64,000 nt of DNA from Bretschneidera sinensis (Eukaryota; Streptophyta; Magnoliopsida; Brassicales; Akaniaceae), in NCBI GenBank assembly GCA_023935145.1, contig CM043699.1, positions 124,633,036 through 124,697,035 on the forward strand, written 5' to 3'. Each line of letters opens with the position of its first letter. Within the stretch, counting starts at the first letter, position 1. Of the stretch, positions 22,047 to 33,335 are shown piece by piece. Under the pieces are notes generated by a model, which was given only the letters and a program-made list of their open reading frames with translations, searched no databases and was not told the DNA's origin. A program made the translations under genes and the position numbers.

Positions 22047-23446
22047 AGGCTTGGTCCGACTGAAGACGTTAAACTTAGCACTCATGGGAGGCACCCCACA
22101 ACTTATCCTTTTATTTTTATTGTTTTTCATATTTATTGCTATTTATTTATTTTCAGTACTTTTTGTTTTCCCATATTACGTTAGTTTTTCTTTTTTAGGG
22201 ACAATGTATGCATCCGTTCAAGTTTGGGGGTGTGCTATGAGCCATGCCGGCCCAGCTAGTTCTCCATCTCACAGGTCAGATCTCTCCATGTTATTCACAC
22301 ATTGGGGACAATGTGTAATTTAAGTTTGGGGGTATGAGAGACACATTCACACACTTTGTCCCAGTTTTTTTTTAATATTTTTGAAAAGATAAATGCATGT
22401 TCATATTGTTTTGAAAATTTATGGGTGATCTAAATAAAACAATATGATTTGACTTCATAAGTGAGCTTAAGACCTTGAACATATGGGCTAATAATTAAGT
22501 TTTAAACCTTAATTACTTACTCTTAGGCAGTTAAGGATTCACAAGTTTGACCTAAACTAACACAAGCACATTAGCACATAATTGTGTGGGGTATGACATG
22601 TAATTTTAATATATATGTTTCTTTGGCTTGACTATGAACCAAATTACTTGTTAGATAAACACTTTGGCATAGGAAAATAGAAAAATATTGTTATTGCTCA
22701 AAAAGAAAAGTGCTCCTAATGATTCTTAACTAACTTTTCACTAAGTAACTGGCCCTCTTGCCTCAGTAAGCAGTGGGTATCACATCAAAAGGTGGGAATT
22801 TTGCTCACAATGATCATTAAAAAGAACTTTCGACTGAGTAACTAGCCCTCTTGCCTCAGTAAGCAGTAAGTGTCACGTCAAAAGGTGGGAATTCTGATGG
22901 GTAGCATTAAGACCAGTTAGTTTCGTAGCCTTTTTTACTTGAGTTAGTAAGTCCTTAGGGGTGTCTTTACACCTAAATGCCCTAAAACCATCTGGTTTGG
23001 GAGTCATTGGCTAAACGCTCGCTACATGAGTCGAGTAGAAAGCTTAAGGGAACTAAACTTGGCAAAAATCTCATAATAAAAGAAAAGAAAAAAAAACTAT
23101 GCCATTTTTGTTCGTTCTAATAGGAAATTTGGTGAATCTTGAGACATCGAAACACTACACATTGTAGTTATTTGGAAGTTTCATCTTTTATGTGCTAATT
23201 CACCACACACTAAGTCAGACTTATAATGCCTTAACTAGCTTTGTGCAAGTGATTAGATTTTAAAACTCTTATTCATTGCAAAGATGTGTTTGTTAAGCTT
23301 GCTCATGAATGCACATCATGGTTTTGTGTGATACCTAAACTTTTATGGACACCATGAATATTGGATTTATCTGTGTGTCTTTATTTTTCATTTTAGTTTT
23401 TTAGTTTTGTATTGCTAAGGGACTAGCAATATATAAGTTTGGGGTG
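22047..23446 (+). other. J post-pol non-coding region with conserved blocks and polypurine tract
   Basis: Holds in order: the GAAGACGTTAAACTTAGCAC box (22062), hairpin CACATTGGGGACAATGTG (22298-22315), AAGTTTGGGGGTATGAG, two tandem blocks of CTGAGTAACTGGCCCTCTTG plus CCTCAGTAAGCAG (about 22735-22804 and 22838-22890), GTGTCTTTACACCTAAATGC, and finally ATAAGTTTGGGGTG directly before the 3' LTR as the polypurine tract. There is no convincing reading frame. The same order is found in E, F, G and I. Confidence 0.8.
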
Positions 23447-24693
23447 TGATAGGTGCTTAAATATTCATATTTAAGCCCCTTAATTTACATTTGTTAAGTC
23501 CTAGTTTATGTTAATTTAGTTCATTTTACTCCATTTCTGTGTTTCACATGCTTTTATAGGGTCTTGGAGAAAAAGAAGTATTTTTGGCACTTAAAGGAAG
23601 AAATCTGGAAATCTTGGAGTAGTTGCTGGCTAAAGTGCGATCGAGCGCACCACGAATATGACCGAGTGCACATGTACAGGCGTGAACAGTAAAACAGCAG
23701 AACCGGTTTTGGAAAGAGAAGAGGTTTTGTGTTTTAGGAAGTTTAGGGTTTCCAGAGTTGTCTAGGGTTATTCAACCCCTATAAATAGACTTGTAAAACA
23801 CCGAAACAGGATCTCCCTTTTTTGGAGCAGATCTTTCTTTTTAGCTTTAGTTTTAGGTCGGGAGGTCGGAGGCCAGAGGGGATTCTACGAAGAATTAACG
23901 ACTCTTCAATGGAGCTCTCTCGGGTTTCTTCTTTCCTTTATTTTATTATGTGTAACTAAACTTTTAGTAAGGGCTTGGTTGAAGCCCTAATTATGTTTAA
24001 TCAACAACTCAGTATTGGTACCTTTGCAATACTTATGTTGTGATTCTTAGTTTGATTAATACATATTTTTATTTAAATTCCTCATATGTGTGTGTCTGAT
24101 CAACTTATGCATGTGGTATGGAGTAGTTAGTTAAAACATTTTGGATGACCGAGTCTTGGGTTTAACAATAGTAACAAAAAATATCTTATCCGGATTCTTG
24201 GATTAATCAACGTGGAAAACCGGAAATGGACCAAGCCCTAGGCCCCGTGTGGTTGTCGATTTCCATAGACCTTATGCTCTCTTGAGGAACAACTTAGTAT
24301 ACACCATGCTAAATCCCTTAAGAGAGAAAAGAGTTAGAGTATACACCATGCCTAACTCATTGCTTAGGGAAATCCATAGCCTAAGGAGTGGACCAAGCCC
24401 TTAGGTTGACAACCAGTAGGTATTCATAGCATAAGTAGAGCATTGGCATATTGTTTTGTTAGGTAGCATGATTAGTGGTGGATATCAAGTCCCTACGCCT
24501 TTATCATTATTATCTAAACTCAATATTTATTCCCATATATTTTTACTTTGTGAAATTAATTCTAAATCGAAATTCACCAATCCCTGTGGAGATGATCTTG
24601 CACTTGCACACTATGCTACTATTGACCTTGTGCACTTGCAAGTAAAACTGTATGATTATTTGCTTATTTATTTAAGTAGATAAACACACAACA
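23447..24693 (+). repeat. 3' LTR of J
   Basis: TGATAGGTGC...ACACAACA, 1247 bp, partner of 11669-12967. Its CGATCG cluster (23634-23672) is about 78 bp shorter than in the 5' LTR; the missing piece lies between two near-copies of GTGCGATCGAGCGCAC. TATAAATA is at 23780-23787. Confidence 0.9.
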
Positions 24694-24698
24694 AGAAT

Positions 24699-25207
24699 AC
24701 GAACAAAGTGATACGGTAAGTGAGACCATAGAATACTAAAATAAATTAGAGATGTCAAAGATTAGAGAGAAGGATGTGGAGAGTGGGAAGTCGAATTTGG
24801 AAGTTTAAAAGACAATATATTACTATAAAAGAAAATTCTAAACTAACCATAGAAAATCAATGGAAGACAACAAAAGGGGTAATTGCTAGGCATTTTAAGC
24901 ACTACTTAGTACATAAATCGTATTTTTAGCTAAATTGAATAAAGTTGACTAAAGTAATATGTTAGAACGTTCCAATATTTATAGTTGGGGATAATATGAT
25001 AACGGGTTGGAAAGAGTTTAGATGGGAAACAATATTGTTGGTAAGGACAAAGTGCTACCTTTGAGTGCAGATACTTTGGAAGAATAGAGGAATTGAGGAG
25101 TGTAATAGGGAATGTGAGATAAGTACCAAGAAAAAAAAAAATCTCATCCGTTTGTAGATCTAGGTTAGGAAACTTTTGAGGTCAAAATTTTATTAGTGGG
25201 GGAGAAT
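24699..25207. other. L interior end and polypurine tract
   Basis: No coding remnant recognised. It ends TTAGTGGGGGAGAAT just before the L 3' LTR, a typical polypurine tract for plus-strand priming. Confidence 0.7.
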
Positions 25208-27893
25208 TGTAGAGCCCAGTATTTAGTTGATTATATTTTTAAAATCGTGGGAATGCATTTCCATACATAATGGTACGTTTATTTTAAATAATTTATTTTA
25301 GTTCATGTTAGACTGTGCATGAGTTGGTTAATAAATAAATAAAATAATAATCAATTTAATAAAAATATATATCAAGGGAGGATTATAGAGTTACTAGGTG
25401 AAAGTAAGAAAAATTAGGTAAAATTTATTTGAAATCTACTAAGTAGGAGTTAAGTTGAATATAGCAAACTATGTAATGAGGGGCAAAATAGTAAATATGT
25501 TGGAAAATGGTCTATAAAAAGAGAGAGGGCATATGTTTTTTTTTTTAGAAACATCTGGAGACTTCATGAGAAAGAGAAAGAAAGGAAGAGGAAGAGGAGG
25601 AGGATGAGAATAAAAAAAAAAGAGAGAAGAAGAGAAAGAAAAAAAAAAGGGGAGAAAGAGAAGAGAGAAAGAGAGAGAGAATAAGAGAATTGGGAAAAGC
25701 AAAAGTAAATACACAAAGAGAAGAAAGAGAAGGAGAAAGAGGAAGGATGAGCAAAAGAGAAGGAGATGAAGAGATGGAAAGAGGTTGAAGGAAACACCCA
25801 AAAATAAAGGTATAATCCATTTTCTTTCTATTTAATTTTTCAAAATAAGTTTTAATAGTTAGATTTTGAGCTTTGTTTGAAGATATTTGAAGTTTAGATT
25901 GGGAAATTTGAAGAATTTGAAGTTAGGTATAAATTTATATGATTTTTGAAATAAATCTTAAGATTTAGTTTTCAATAGTTCAAATTGGGTTATGGGAAAT
26001 ATTAGACACGAAAAATATAGACCTTAGAGAAGCATGGAGTTGATTAGAATTGGTGAAATTCCTTAAGCTTGGAATGTTGTAGTCAATTATCACTATGTTT
26101 GCTTAAATTTCCATTTTTTCATTCTTTTGGTCCTTCAAATTCTAAAATGTTTCCAAATTTATCTAGACTTTATTTTACATTAAAAATATGAGTTAACCAT
26201 CTCCAAAATGTTTATTATCCTCAATAATAAATCTTTATTGCGATCCAAAATTTACAAATGGAAAGTAATTAAGGATAATGAGTATAATACTACAGATAAT
26301 TTCGCATTATGGTTTTGTGCGAAGTGCATACATGTTATTTAAACTATACGGATACCATTAAAGTTTCATAATGTGTATCAATGATTTTTGATGGTGGAAC
26401 TAAGTGTTGTTTGTGTTAGGTGCTAGTTAGGATTACATGAAGGACAAATGAATAGCTTGAAGTTAGACTATGGATCGCGTGGCAAGGTGAGTTCACCTTA
26501 CTCCTAGTAAGCTAGAAGGAACTAGGAACCTTAAAACTTGATTGGACTATATATATATAATAGATGTGATATGATGGAGTGTATATACATGAAATGGTAG
26601 GTATTTAAGCTAAAGTATAAATGTATGTTTTCCTTGCATTTTATGGTGTTATGATTTAAATCAAATTGTGATTGAAATGTGATGGATTATTGTGAGTGTC
26701 AAATGTGTATTATGGATTGATGTGATGGAAATGTGTCTGGTTGTTGTGTTATGATGAAAGCCTTTTGGTGTGATTGTAATTGAATTGTTCTGTTGTGAAT
26801 GCGTAGAGTAAATTTCCTTCATTATGATTATGTCTTGATGATTGTGTTTCCATGATGATAATAAAACCCACTCAGAAGGGAGTGATGAGATTAGATAGTG
26901 AAAAATGAGGGTAGGATTTGCCTCAAAGGGGGAGGGAACTGAGAGTGGTATTTGAGGGTAGGATCCGCCCTGAAGGGGTGAAGGATCTGATAGTGGTATT
27001 TGAGGGTAGGACCTTTGGGTCTAAGAGCTGAATTGAGATGAGAATCGTAACGTACCTGTGCGTGAGGAGTCGTCCTCGTTGTGATTACCGAGATGAGTTG
27101 TATTGAGTTGAGATGAGCTGTAATGAGTTGAGAGGAGCCGTATTAAGTATAATGAACCGTATTGAGTTTAAATGTGTCATATTGAGCTGAGATGAGTGAT
27201 GCTGAAACGAGATGACTCATTTTAGGTGAAACGAGTTGTATTGAATTGATGAACTGTGTTGAGTTGTGTATAAGCATTTCATATGATGCTTTATTTTCAT
27301 GTTGTGTATTCTAATGTGCTTGTGAATGATGATTGTGTGAATACTATGAGCTATGTTTGCTAGTGTACTTGTGAATGATGATGGCGTGAAGAATGTGAGA
27401 TGTACATGCTAATGTGCTTGAGAATGATGAGTACTTGGGTAAATGGAATTAAAAATCGATTACTCTAAGTAATGTGAACTTCACTAAACTTTTTAAAACT
27501 AAACCCCTTTACTTTATTTTTTTCCCCAGGTGGTTTGTAGGTCTTGAAATGAGTTCTAGTTCAGAGTTGGTAGTTGGCATTATCTTAGATGATTCAGGAA
27601 CGATATTCTAAACGTATATGTCTTGAGTATGTATTTTTTTAAAATTTATCTTTCTAGTAATATGTAATTGGAACATTTTTTGTAAACTTCAGAGAACTTT
27701 AGAAAAAAAATGAAAGAGCAAAGTATTAGTTTTATTTGTGTGAATTTGATTGTACATTGAAATAATAGTTTTGTTTTGATACATTGTAAGGTATGTGCTC
27801 TAGTGAAATGTGTGATGACATTTAGAGGAGGGCTCGGTGCTTAATGGTAATGATTCCGTCTCGGGTAGGGCTCGTTTGGGATGAGTCATTACA
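25208..27893 (+). repeat. 3' LTR of L
   Basis: 2686 bp, TGTAGAGCCC...GAGTCATTACA. A TATA box (TCTATAAAAAGAG) is at about 25512-25523. A ~230-bp purine-rich tract follows in the presumed transcribed leader. The downstream half matches 757-2044. The flank CAGTT after it would be the target duplication. Confidence 0.82.
25560..25800 (+). repeat. Purine-rich (GA/GGA/A-run) tract in the L LTR leader
   Basis: Almost uninterrupted purines (AGAAAGAGAAAGAAAGGAAG and similar). Minus-strand frames through it are Ser/Leu/Phe-rich artefacts. Such tracts can form triplex DNA or act as GAGA-type elements; neither is shown here. Confidence 0.9.
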
Positions 27894-28301
27894 CAGTTAG
27901 CTTAGTTGACAAAGTCGTTTGTCAATACACAAGAGACCACAAAATTAAATCCCACTTATATTATGGATGAAAGGAAAAAGAGATGAGCGAGGGTTACTTT
28001 CCATTATATAACCTATAGGCTTAAAGAATCTCCTTGTAGAAAAAGTAATGATTTGAAAAGAGAATATTACCATTAAATATAAAAGAGAAAAGAAATGAAT
28101 GTTGTGAGTGATTTTATAATTTAGAAAGGCTAAAATTCATTGGCTAATCTAAAGTCGACACGTGGTAGTTTTTAAATGATAGAAGAGTAATTTCACACCC
28201 TAAAGGATGTCGACCAACTACACGACGACACTTGGCACTTAAGGGACAAACTGTAACTTCCTATTCAAGGAAGAAGATGTACTTTCCATTCAATGACATA
28301 A
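27894..28301. other. Unassigned gap between L and Q
   Basis: AT-rich sequence without a reading frame or repeat that I recognise. It may be older host or transposon DNA into which L and Q were inserted. Confidence 0.5.
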
Positions 28302-29224
28302 TGTTGGTGTTTGTCTAAAGTTTAAACAAGTTTTGAAGATGGTTCAACATCAGGTCTTAGCACCACGGCTTGAGGTGTGCGTGCCTCACCTTGCAGCAAC
28401 TCGAGAATGTGTGCACACCAGTGTGCACTGTGGCACAGTTCTTCCAAGATGTGGTGCCTAGCAAAGGAGAAGACCTGGAGGAGGTGTGCGCCACGGCTCA
28501 GCCTCCCCTAGGCCGTGGCGCCCAGAATAGATGTAATTGTGGAGATGTTCAGCCCTCTTCAGGCCGTGGCATGCCCTGTTCTAGGCCACGGCCTAAAGGC
28601 ACATTGATGCACATTGGTTAAGCCATTTGAGAGTTGCATAGATGCAAGAACAAAACACATAGGATCACTAAGGATTGATGAAGGGCTATGATTGAATGGT
28701 CCTCAAGATCTAAGGGTGGAGATTGACTTCAAAGATTGGCTCAAGAAGTGGTGCATTATATAAAGGGTCACCTAGCTTTAATCTCAAAATAATTGTGAGA
28801 TAAGACATACAGGTGATCATCATATAAGAGAATTCAAGTGCAAGTGTGAGAGTGTAAAGACATAAAATATAGGAGAGGCACTAGAATAGATCTCAAAAGA
28901 GAGGCTGGTTAGAGAGAGTAGTATAGATTGTGGGTAAAAGGCTTTGTAATAGTTCTTATTACTTTCTTTATTTTCTTCTTTGGTTCTTCAAGAACTAGAG
29001 GTTTCTTGAAGGGGGTTGCTGTAATCTGTAAGAACTCATTGATTTAGTGCAGAAAGTTCAGAGGAACTCACGGGGACGTAGGCTATTGCCGAACCTCGAT
29101 AACAATTGTTGTGTTCTTTCTTTTTCTTTGATTTCTGTTTCTGTTTTCGATTCATTTCAAGTCACTCTAGACTTGGATGTTTGGAAGATCACCACCTGGG
29201 CATCAAGAAGGTGATTTCCCAACA
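28302..29224 (+). repeat. 5' LTR of Q
   Basis: 923 bp with inverted ends TGTTGG...CCAACA. TATATAAA is at 28757-28764. Upstream of the TATA box, 28361-28595 holds repeated GC-rich words (CCACGGCT, TAGGCCGTGGCG, AGGCCGTGGCATG, TAGGCCACGGCC). Confidence 0.85.
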
Positions 29225-29238
29225 GCAGTATCAGAGCC
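29225..29238 (+). other. Primer-binding site of Q
   Basis: GCAGTATCAGAGCC directly after the LTR: 11 bases agree with the initiator-Met site TGGTATCAGAGCC used by most plant copia elements. Confidence 0.75.
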
Positions 29239-29445
29239 AGAACAGAAGGTAGCAGAGTAAGACTCCAAGAATCAAAGGCCAACTTCTTGGGTAATTCAAA
29301 AACGGTGCTGGGATCAAGATCTGATCGTGTTCTTGAGGATGATTCAAGAACACTATTGAGATCTATCTTTGATCGAGTTCTTATGATTTAGAAGTTTGGG
29401 AAAGTAATTGTGGGTGCTGTATAAATCTAGGATTTTCTCTGCAAG

Positions 29446-30097
29446 ATGGCTTCAAATTTCATTGTTGAGAAGTTTGATGGAAAGGAAGACTTTTCTCTTT
29501 GGAAGCGGAAGATCAAGGCTGTTCTTATGCAACAGAAGGTGGACTTGGCTATTGGAGAAGATGATGCTTTTCCAGTAAGTATCACGGAGGACCAGCGGAA
29601 TGAGATGAAGAAGATGGCATACAACACCATTTTCTTGCACATGTCAGATAGTGTGATAAGGGAGTGCGGAGACTTGGAAGATCTTGCTGTCATATGGAAG
29701 AAACTAGATGAGTTGTTTCTTACAAAAACTCTCCCTAATAAGATTTATCTTCTTAAAATAATCTTTGCTTTTAAAATGGATCCTAATAAAGAGTTGTAAG
29801 ATAATCTTGATGTGTTTAATAAGCTAGTTCAAGATTTGAATAGCTGTAGCATAACATTCTCGGATGAACAATTGACTGTTATTTTGTTGAATTCTCTTCC
29901 TAATTGTTTTGATAATTTGATTAATGCAATTGAATATGGAAGAGATACTTTAACCAAGGAGATTGTGATCAATTCTATAAGGGCTCATGATTTCAAAGCC
30001 AAGATGAGGGAAGTATCAAGTGGAGAAGGGCTGTTCGTTAGAGGAAGGCCAGCAACTCGGAATGGCAGTAGGATTTATGGAAACTACTGGGAGAAAT
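29446..30097 (+). pseudogene. Q copia-type gag, one stop, truncated
   Basis: Starts MASNFIVEKFDGKEDFSLWK and continues with VIWKKLDELFLTKTLPNKIY, then (after TAA at 29797) NLDVFNKLVQDL and LLNSLPNCFDNLINA: the conserved order of plant Ty1/copia gag (UBN2-type). The frame carries on past the stop to EGLFVRGRPATRNGSR, where the Arg-rich linker before the zinc knuckle would be, and is then cut by D. Knuckle, protease, integrase and RT are missing. The ATG sits ~220 nt after the LTR, the usual spacing. Confidence 0.85.
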
Positions 30098-31474
30098 TGA
30101 TGAGTGCCAAATATTGCATATTTTGGCCACTTAATTTACATTTTTTAGCTTAGGAATTTGTTACTTTGGGTTGTTTTTCGTTGTTTTACAGGTTTACAAG
30201 CTTGGAAAGGAGTTTCACTAAATTGTCATAATTGCTCATACAGATCAGCCATTTTTTAGGATTAAACTATATTGATTCAGGAAGAACCAGGCAATGAGCC
30301 ATATATTCTTGGAAAGATCCAGATGTCTATTTTTTGGGGAATTTTACGGATTAATAAAATGATTTTTCTAGAGAAAGTTATGGCAGTTTTAGTAGACAAA
30401 GGTCAGGCTGTGCATGATTTCAGCGTGACAGATCAGCTATTTTTGAGGATTTAACTGTATTGATTCAGGAAGAACCAGGAGATGAACCATATATACTTGG
30501 AAAGATCCAGATGTCTATTTTCTGAGAAATTTTATGGATCAAAAAAATGATTTTTCTAGAGAAAGTTATGGTAGTTTTAGTAGACAAAGGTCAAAGAGCA
30601 AAAGCTGGAATCTGCAGTATCCCACATCGGATTTGAAACACATTGCACTTGTGATGTTTCCCCATATAATCCTCTCTTCACTTCATCTTTAGTGTGCAAT
30701 TCCTGGTGCCATTTGGTGTAATCCGGTGAATGTCTGCTAGCATTCTGGTGGATCCCGAAGGCTTTGCTACCACGAGGGGAAGTGCCGTCCAACAGCTAGT
30801 GGAATTTCTCCCATGTATAGTTAGTTTTAATTTACTGCTTTTTTTAATTTAATTTTTAGCACTTTTAAAATTAACTCTAGTTTCATGATTATAAGTGGCT
30901 AAAATCTTCAACTAAGGTTGAAGATGAAGCCTCACCGTTGTTTGGCATAATAGTTTCAAATTTGTTTATACAATTTTGATTTTTTTTTAGTATAAATGTT
31001 CTGTCAATTATTTGAGTAAAATCTTATGATTGATTGTATTTAAATTGTTTTGTTGGATATTCCGTGTGTTTCATCTGATAGATACATCAAATTGTTTTTG
31101 ATTAAATTGGATTTCTTTTGTGATTTGTTAAAAGCGGATACATTGAATGCTTTTGGTTTAATTGGGATATTTGTTGTTTTTTGTTTTAAGTTTGATTCAT
31201 GGAATATTTTGATAGGCTATTTTTAGAACATGAAGATATATACTTAACTTTGGTGGGGTGGATAGTGTTTTTATTATTAGTTTTAAATCAATTTAGTTTA
31301 GTTTTTATTTGTTTTGCAACATATAATTCAAAACTCGGAACTAAGTTAAGATAAGTTTAGTTTAGATAAAATTACATTTTCACAACGCAATTCCCTATGA
31401 ATTCGACCTCGCACTTGCACAACACTATATTGTAAACGATTCATTCGCTTGCAAGTAATTTAAAACTCACAACA
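30098..31474 (+). repeat. 5' LTR of D
   Basis: TGATGAGTGCC...CTCACAACA, 1377 bp. It shares its outer ends with the E LTRs but has a different U3: two tandem ~180-bp blocks (30246-30435 and 30437-30597) with GATTTTTCTAGAGAAAGTTA and CTTGGAAAGATCCAGATGTC instead of CGATCG words. A TATA-like CATATAAT is at about 30663. Confidence 0.85.
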
Positions 31475-31480
31475 AGTTTT

Positions 31481-31498
31481 TGGAGCCGTTGCCGGGGA
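31481..31498 (+). other. tRNA-Asp primer-binding site of D
   Basis: TGGAGCCGTTGCCGGGGA, one base off the site complementary to tRNA-Asp(GUC). Confidence 0.85.
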
Positions 31499-31611
31499 AT
31501 TGTTTTGTTTGTGAATTTTTTGTCTAAATTAATTTTATTTTTCTACTAGTTTAGTTAGTATTTTTGTTTTATTTGTTTTAATTTTAATTTATTTGCAATT
31601 GCCCAAAAAAA

Positions 31612-32520
31612 ATGTGGATGAATCCAGCGCCGGGTTCACAATCTTTAGAGGACACCCTCAAGGATTTTATGAAAATAACCGGCCAGTCCATCAATACAGC
31701 CAATACATTCAATGTTGATAGCTGTTTCATATGTGCTAGTCGTATGCATTTAGCACAGAATTGTCCTTCTACACTGGCTTTTTCCGAGTATCCAATGGAA
31801 CAAATGAATGCTTTCAATGACTATCGGTGACAACCAAATGGATCTTACTCCGAAATGTACAATCCAGGGTGGTGGAACCACTCTAATTTTTCATGGAAGC
31901 AGAACCAACTGATGAATTAGGGAGGAGCCCCTCATTATGCTCAAAATCAATACCCTCCCGGATTTCCTCCACTAGTTCAAAGTTATGGTCGCTCAACCCA
32001 TCCAGCACCATCACCCGCATACCAAGCTCCCAGTCAAGCGCTAGTGTCGGTTTCACAGTCATTGGAGGACGCCCTCAATGATTTCAGAAAGATTATCGGC
32101 CAATCTATAAGCGAAGTGAGGAGTGCAACAATAATAAACACCCAAGCGATTGCCAAGCTAGAGAGTCAAATGGGTCAAATCGCAAGTCACTTGTATGAAG
32201 GAGATAAGGGAAAGTTCCCTAGTCAACCCGTGCCCAACTCGAAGGAATAGTTTGCGGTTAAGAATTCATCAACTCCTATGCATGGGTAAGAACAAGTATA
32301 AGCGATTCTCACATTGAGTTATGGAAAACAAGTGGACAATCAAGTGGAAGAGAACCCCGCTCTGTAGCAAGGGCAAGAAAGTGGCAACAAGAAGAAAAGA
32401 GATGCTGAGCCATCTACAGCCACACCTACTATTAAGGATCTTCCGGGGTCGTTTGTACCTAAAGCGCCTTACTTTGAGAGATTACAAGCACCCAAGAAAG
32501 GAGAGCAGTCTGAAGACAGT
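31612..32520 (+). pseudogene. D shortened gag with intact zinc knuckle
   Basis: Begins MWMNPAPGSQSLEDTLKDFM, so the capsid-like N-terminal domain seen in E (42479-43249) is missing. The knuckle CFICASRMHLAQNC (about 31724-31765) is a complete CX2CX4HX4C. After a stop at 31828 a Pro/Gln-rich linker (AQNQYPPGF, TQAIAKLESQMGQIASHL) matches E 41377-42066, with several more stops. It ends YFERLQAPKKGE and skips the protease. Confidence 0.75.
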
Positions 32521-32865
32521 GTGGAGGCATGCTTTGCTTAGTTTGGAGAGGATTTGGATTTAGATAAGCTACTTGAGCAAGCAACTGTTATCTTGGAGTC
32601 TGCTCCTCGGGAGAGCAGTAAAACAGAGGAGACTGTGGGTGAATCAAGCATTGAGGACCCCCTGGAGGCATGCTTTGCTCAGTTTGGAGAAGATTTGGAT
32701 TTGGATAAGTTACTTGAGCAAGCAAATGCTACTTTGGAGTCTGCTCCTCAGAAGAGCAGGGAGACGGAGGAGACCACAACACCTGAACCCCCCAAGAAGG
32801 AACTTAAGCCTTTACCAGACAATCTTAAGTATAAGCTCCTAGGTCCAGCAGATTCTTTGCTATAA
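32500..32865 (+). pseudogene. D duplicated acidic module before RT
   Basis: EACFAQFGEDLDLDKLLEQA followed by LESAP and a Glu/Ser-rich tail occurs twice in tandem (about 150-bp unit), then [16 protein letters not shown] has the module once (residues 148-200 of its pol frame); F has it at least twice. Function unknown; it is the spacer between protease and RT. Confidence 0.75.
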
Positions 32866-33335
32866 TTATAGCTTCAGATTTGGTTAATGCTCTAGAGGAG
32901 AAATTATTGGACGTTTTAAGAGAGCATAAGGAAGCTATCGGCTGGACCATTGAAGATGTCAAGGGAATCAGCCCCTCGATGGTGATGCCCAAGTTACATT
33001 TGGAAGAGAATGTCAAACCATCAAGGGAGCCACAAAGAAGGCTCAACCCAGCTATGTAAGAGGTTGTGAGGATTGAAGTGATAAAACTGTTTAATGCAGT
33101 GATCAATTATCCAATCTCTGTTAGTAAGTGGTTGAGCCCGATTCATGTCGTGCCCAAGCAGGCTGGAGTGACGGTAGTGAAGAATAAGGACGATGAGTTG
33201 GTGCCAATTCATGTTCAGTCAGGATGGAAAGTATGTATAGACTACTGTAAGTTGAATGCTGCCACAAAGAAGGATCATTTTCCACTCCTATTTATTGATC
33301 AGATGGTGGAGTGCTTAGTTGGGCATGATTACTAA
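32866..33335 (+). pseudogene. D reverse transcriptase N-terminal fragment
   Basis: Reads, with frameshifts and stops, [20 protein letters not shown], then [20 protein letters not shown] and GWKVCIDYCKLNAATKKDHF, the finger region of Ty3/gypsy RT. It stops at VGHDY, before the catalytic FMDD motif. F ends at the same place (VGHDY/LGTI region at 46017), so the truncation is inherited. Confidence 0.78.

Larger units (their letters stand above)
9636..24693 (+). mobile_element. Non-autonomous Athila-derived element J, target duplication AGAAT
   Basis: AGAAT at 9631-9635 and 24694-24698 bracket J. Removing the solo LTR P and element K leaves about 5.3 kb: 1.3-kb LTRs, tRNA-Asp primer site, a shortened gag, a short pre-RT segment, then directly the post-pol non-coding region and 3' LTR. 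Protease, RT, RNase H and integrase are absent. Element I (46911-52132, 5.2 kb, opposite strand) has the same architecture, so this is a family rather than one damaged copy. Confidence 0.85.
757..27893 (+). mobile_element. Outermost LTR retrotransposon L (chromovirus-like LTRs, no recognisable gag-pol)
   Basis: The 5' LTR ends at 2044 and is followed by an initiator-Met type primer site. The 3' LTR is 25208-27893, starts TGTAGAGCCC, ends GAGTCATTACA and is preceded by a purine tract. Both ends match each other (5': GGGATGGGTTGTTATA; 3': GGGATGAGTCATTACA). The interior pieces (2067-3403, 5299-5988, 8137-9630, 24699-25207) hold no reading frame I recognise, so L looks like a large derivative lacking coding capacity, with Del/Tekay-style LTR ends and primer site. 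M, N and J are inserted in it. The left end and target duplication are outside the window. Confidence 0.75.
28302..30097 (+). mobile_element. Truncated Ty1/copia element Q
   Basis: A complete LTR, an initiator-Met primer site and most of gag are present. The element is cut at 30098 by the LTR of D, and no further copia sequence appears in the window. Confidence 0.82.

Noticed and set aside
25469..25820. Minus-strand frames of 77-110 codons, Leu/Ser/Phe-rich, resembling membrane proteins
   Set aside because: They are translations of the purine tract read in reverse; three frames are open at once, as expected for a simple repeat.
27894..28301. Possible host gene fragment between L and Q
   Set aside because: No codon-like pattern, splice sites or known domain; left unassigned.
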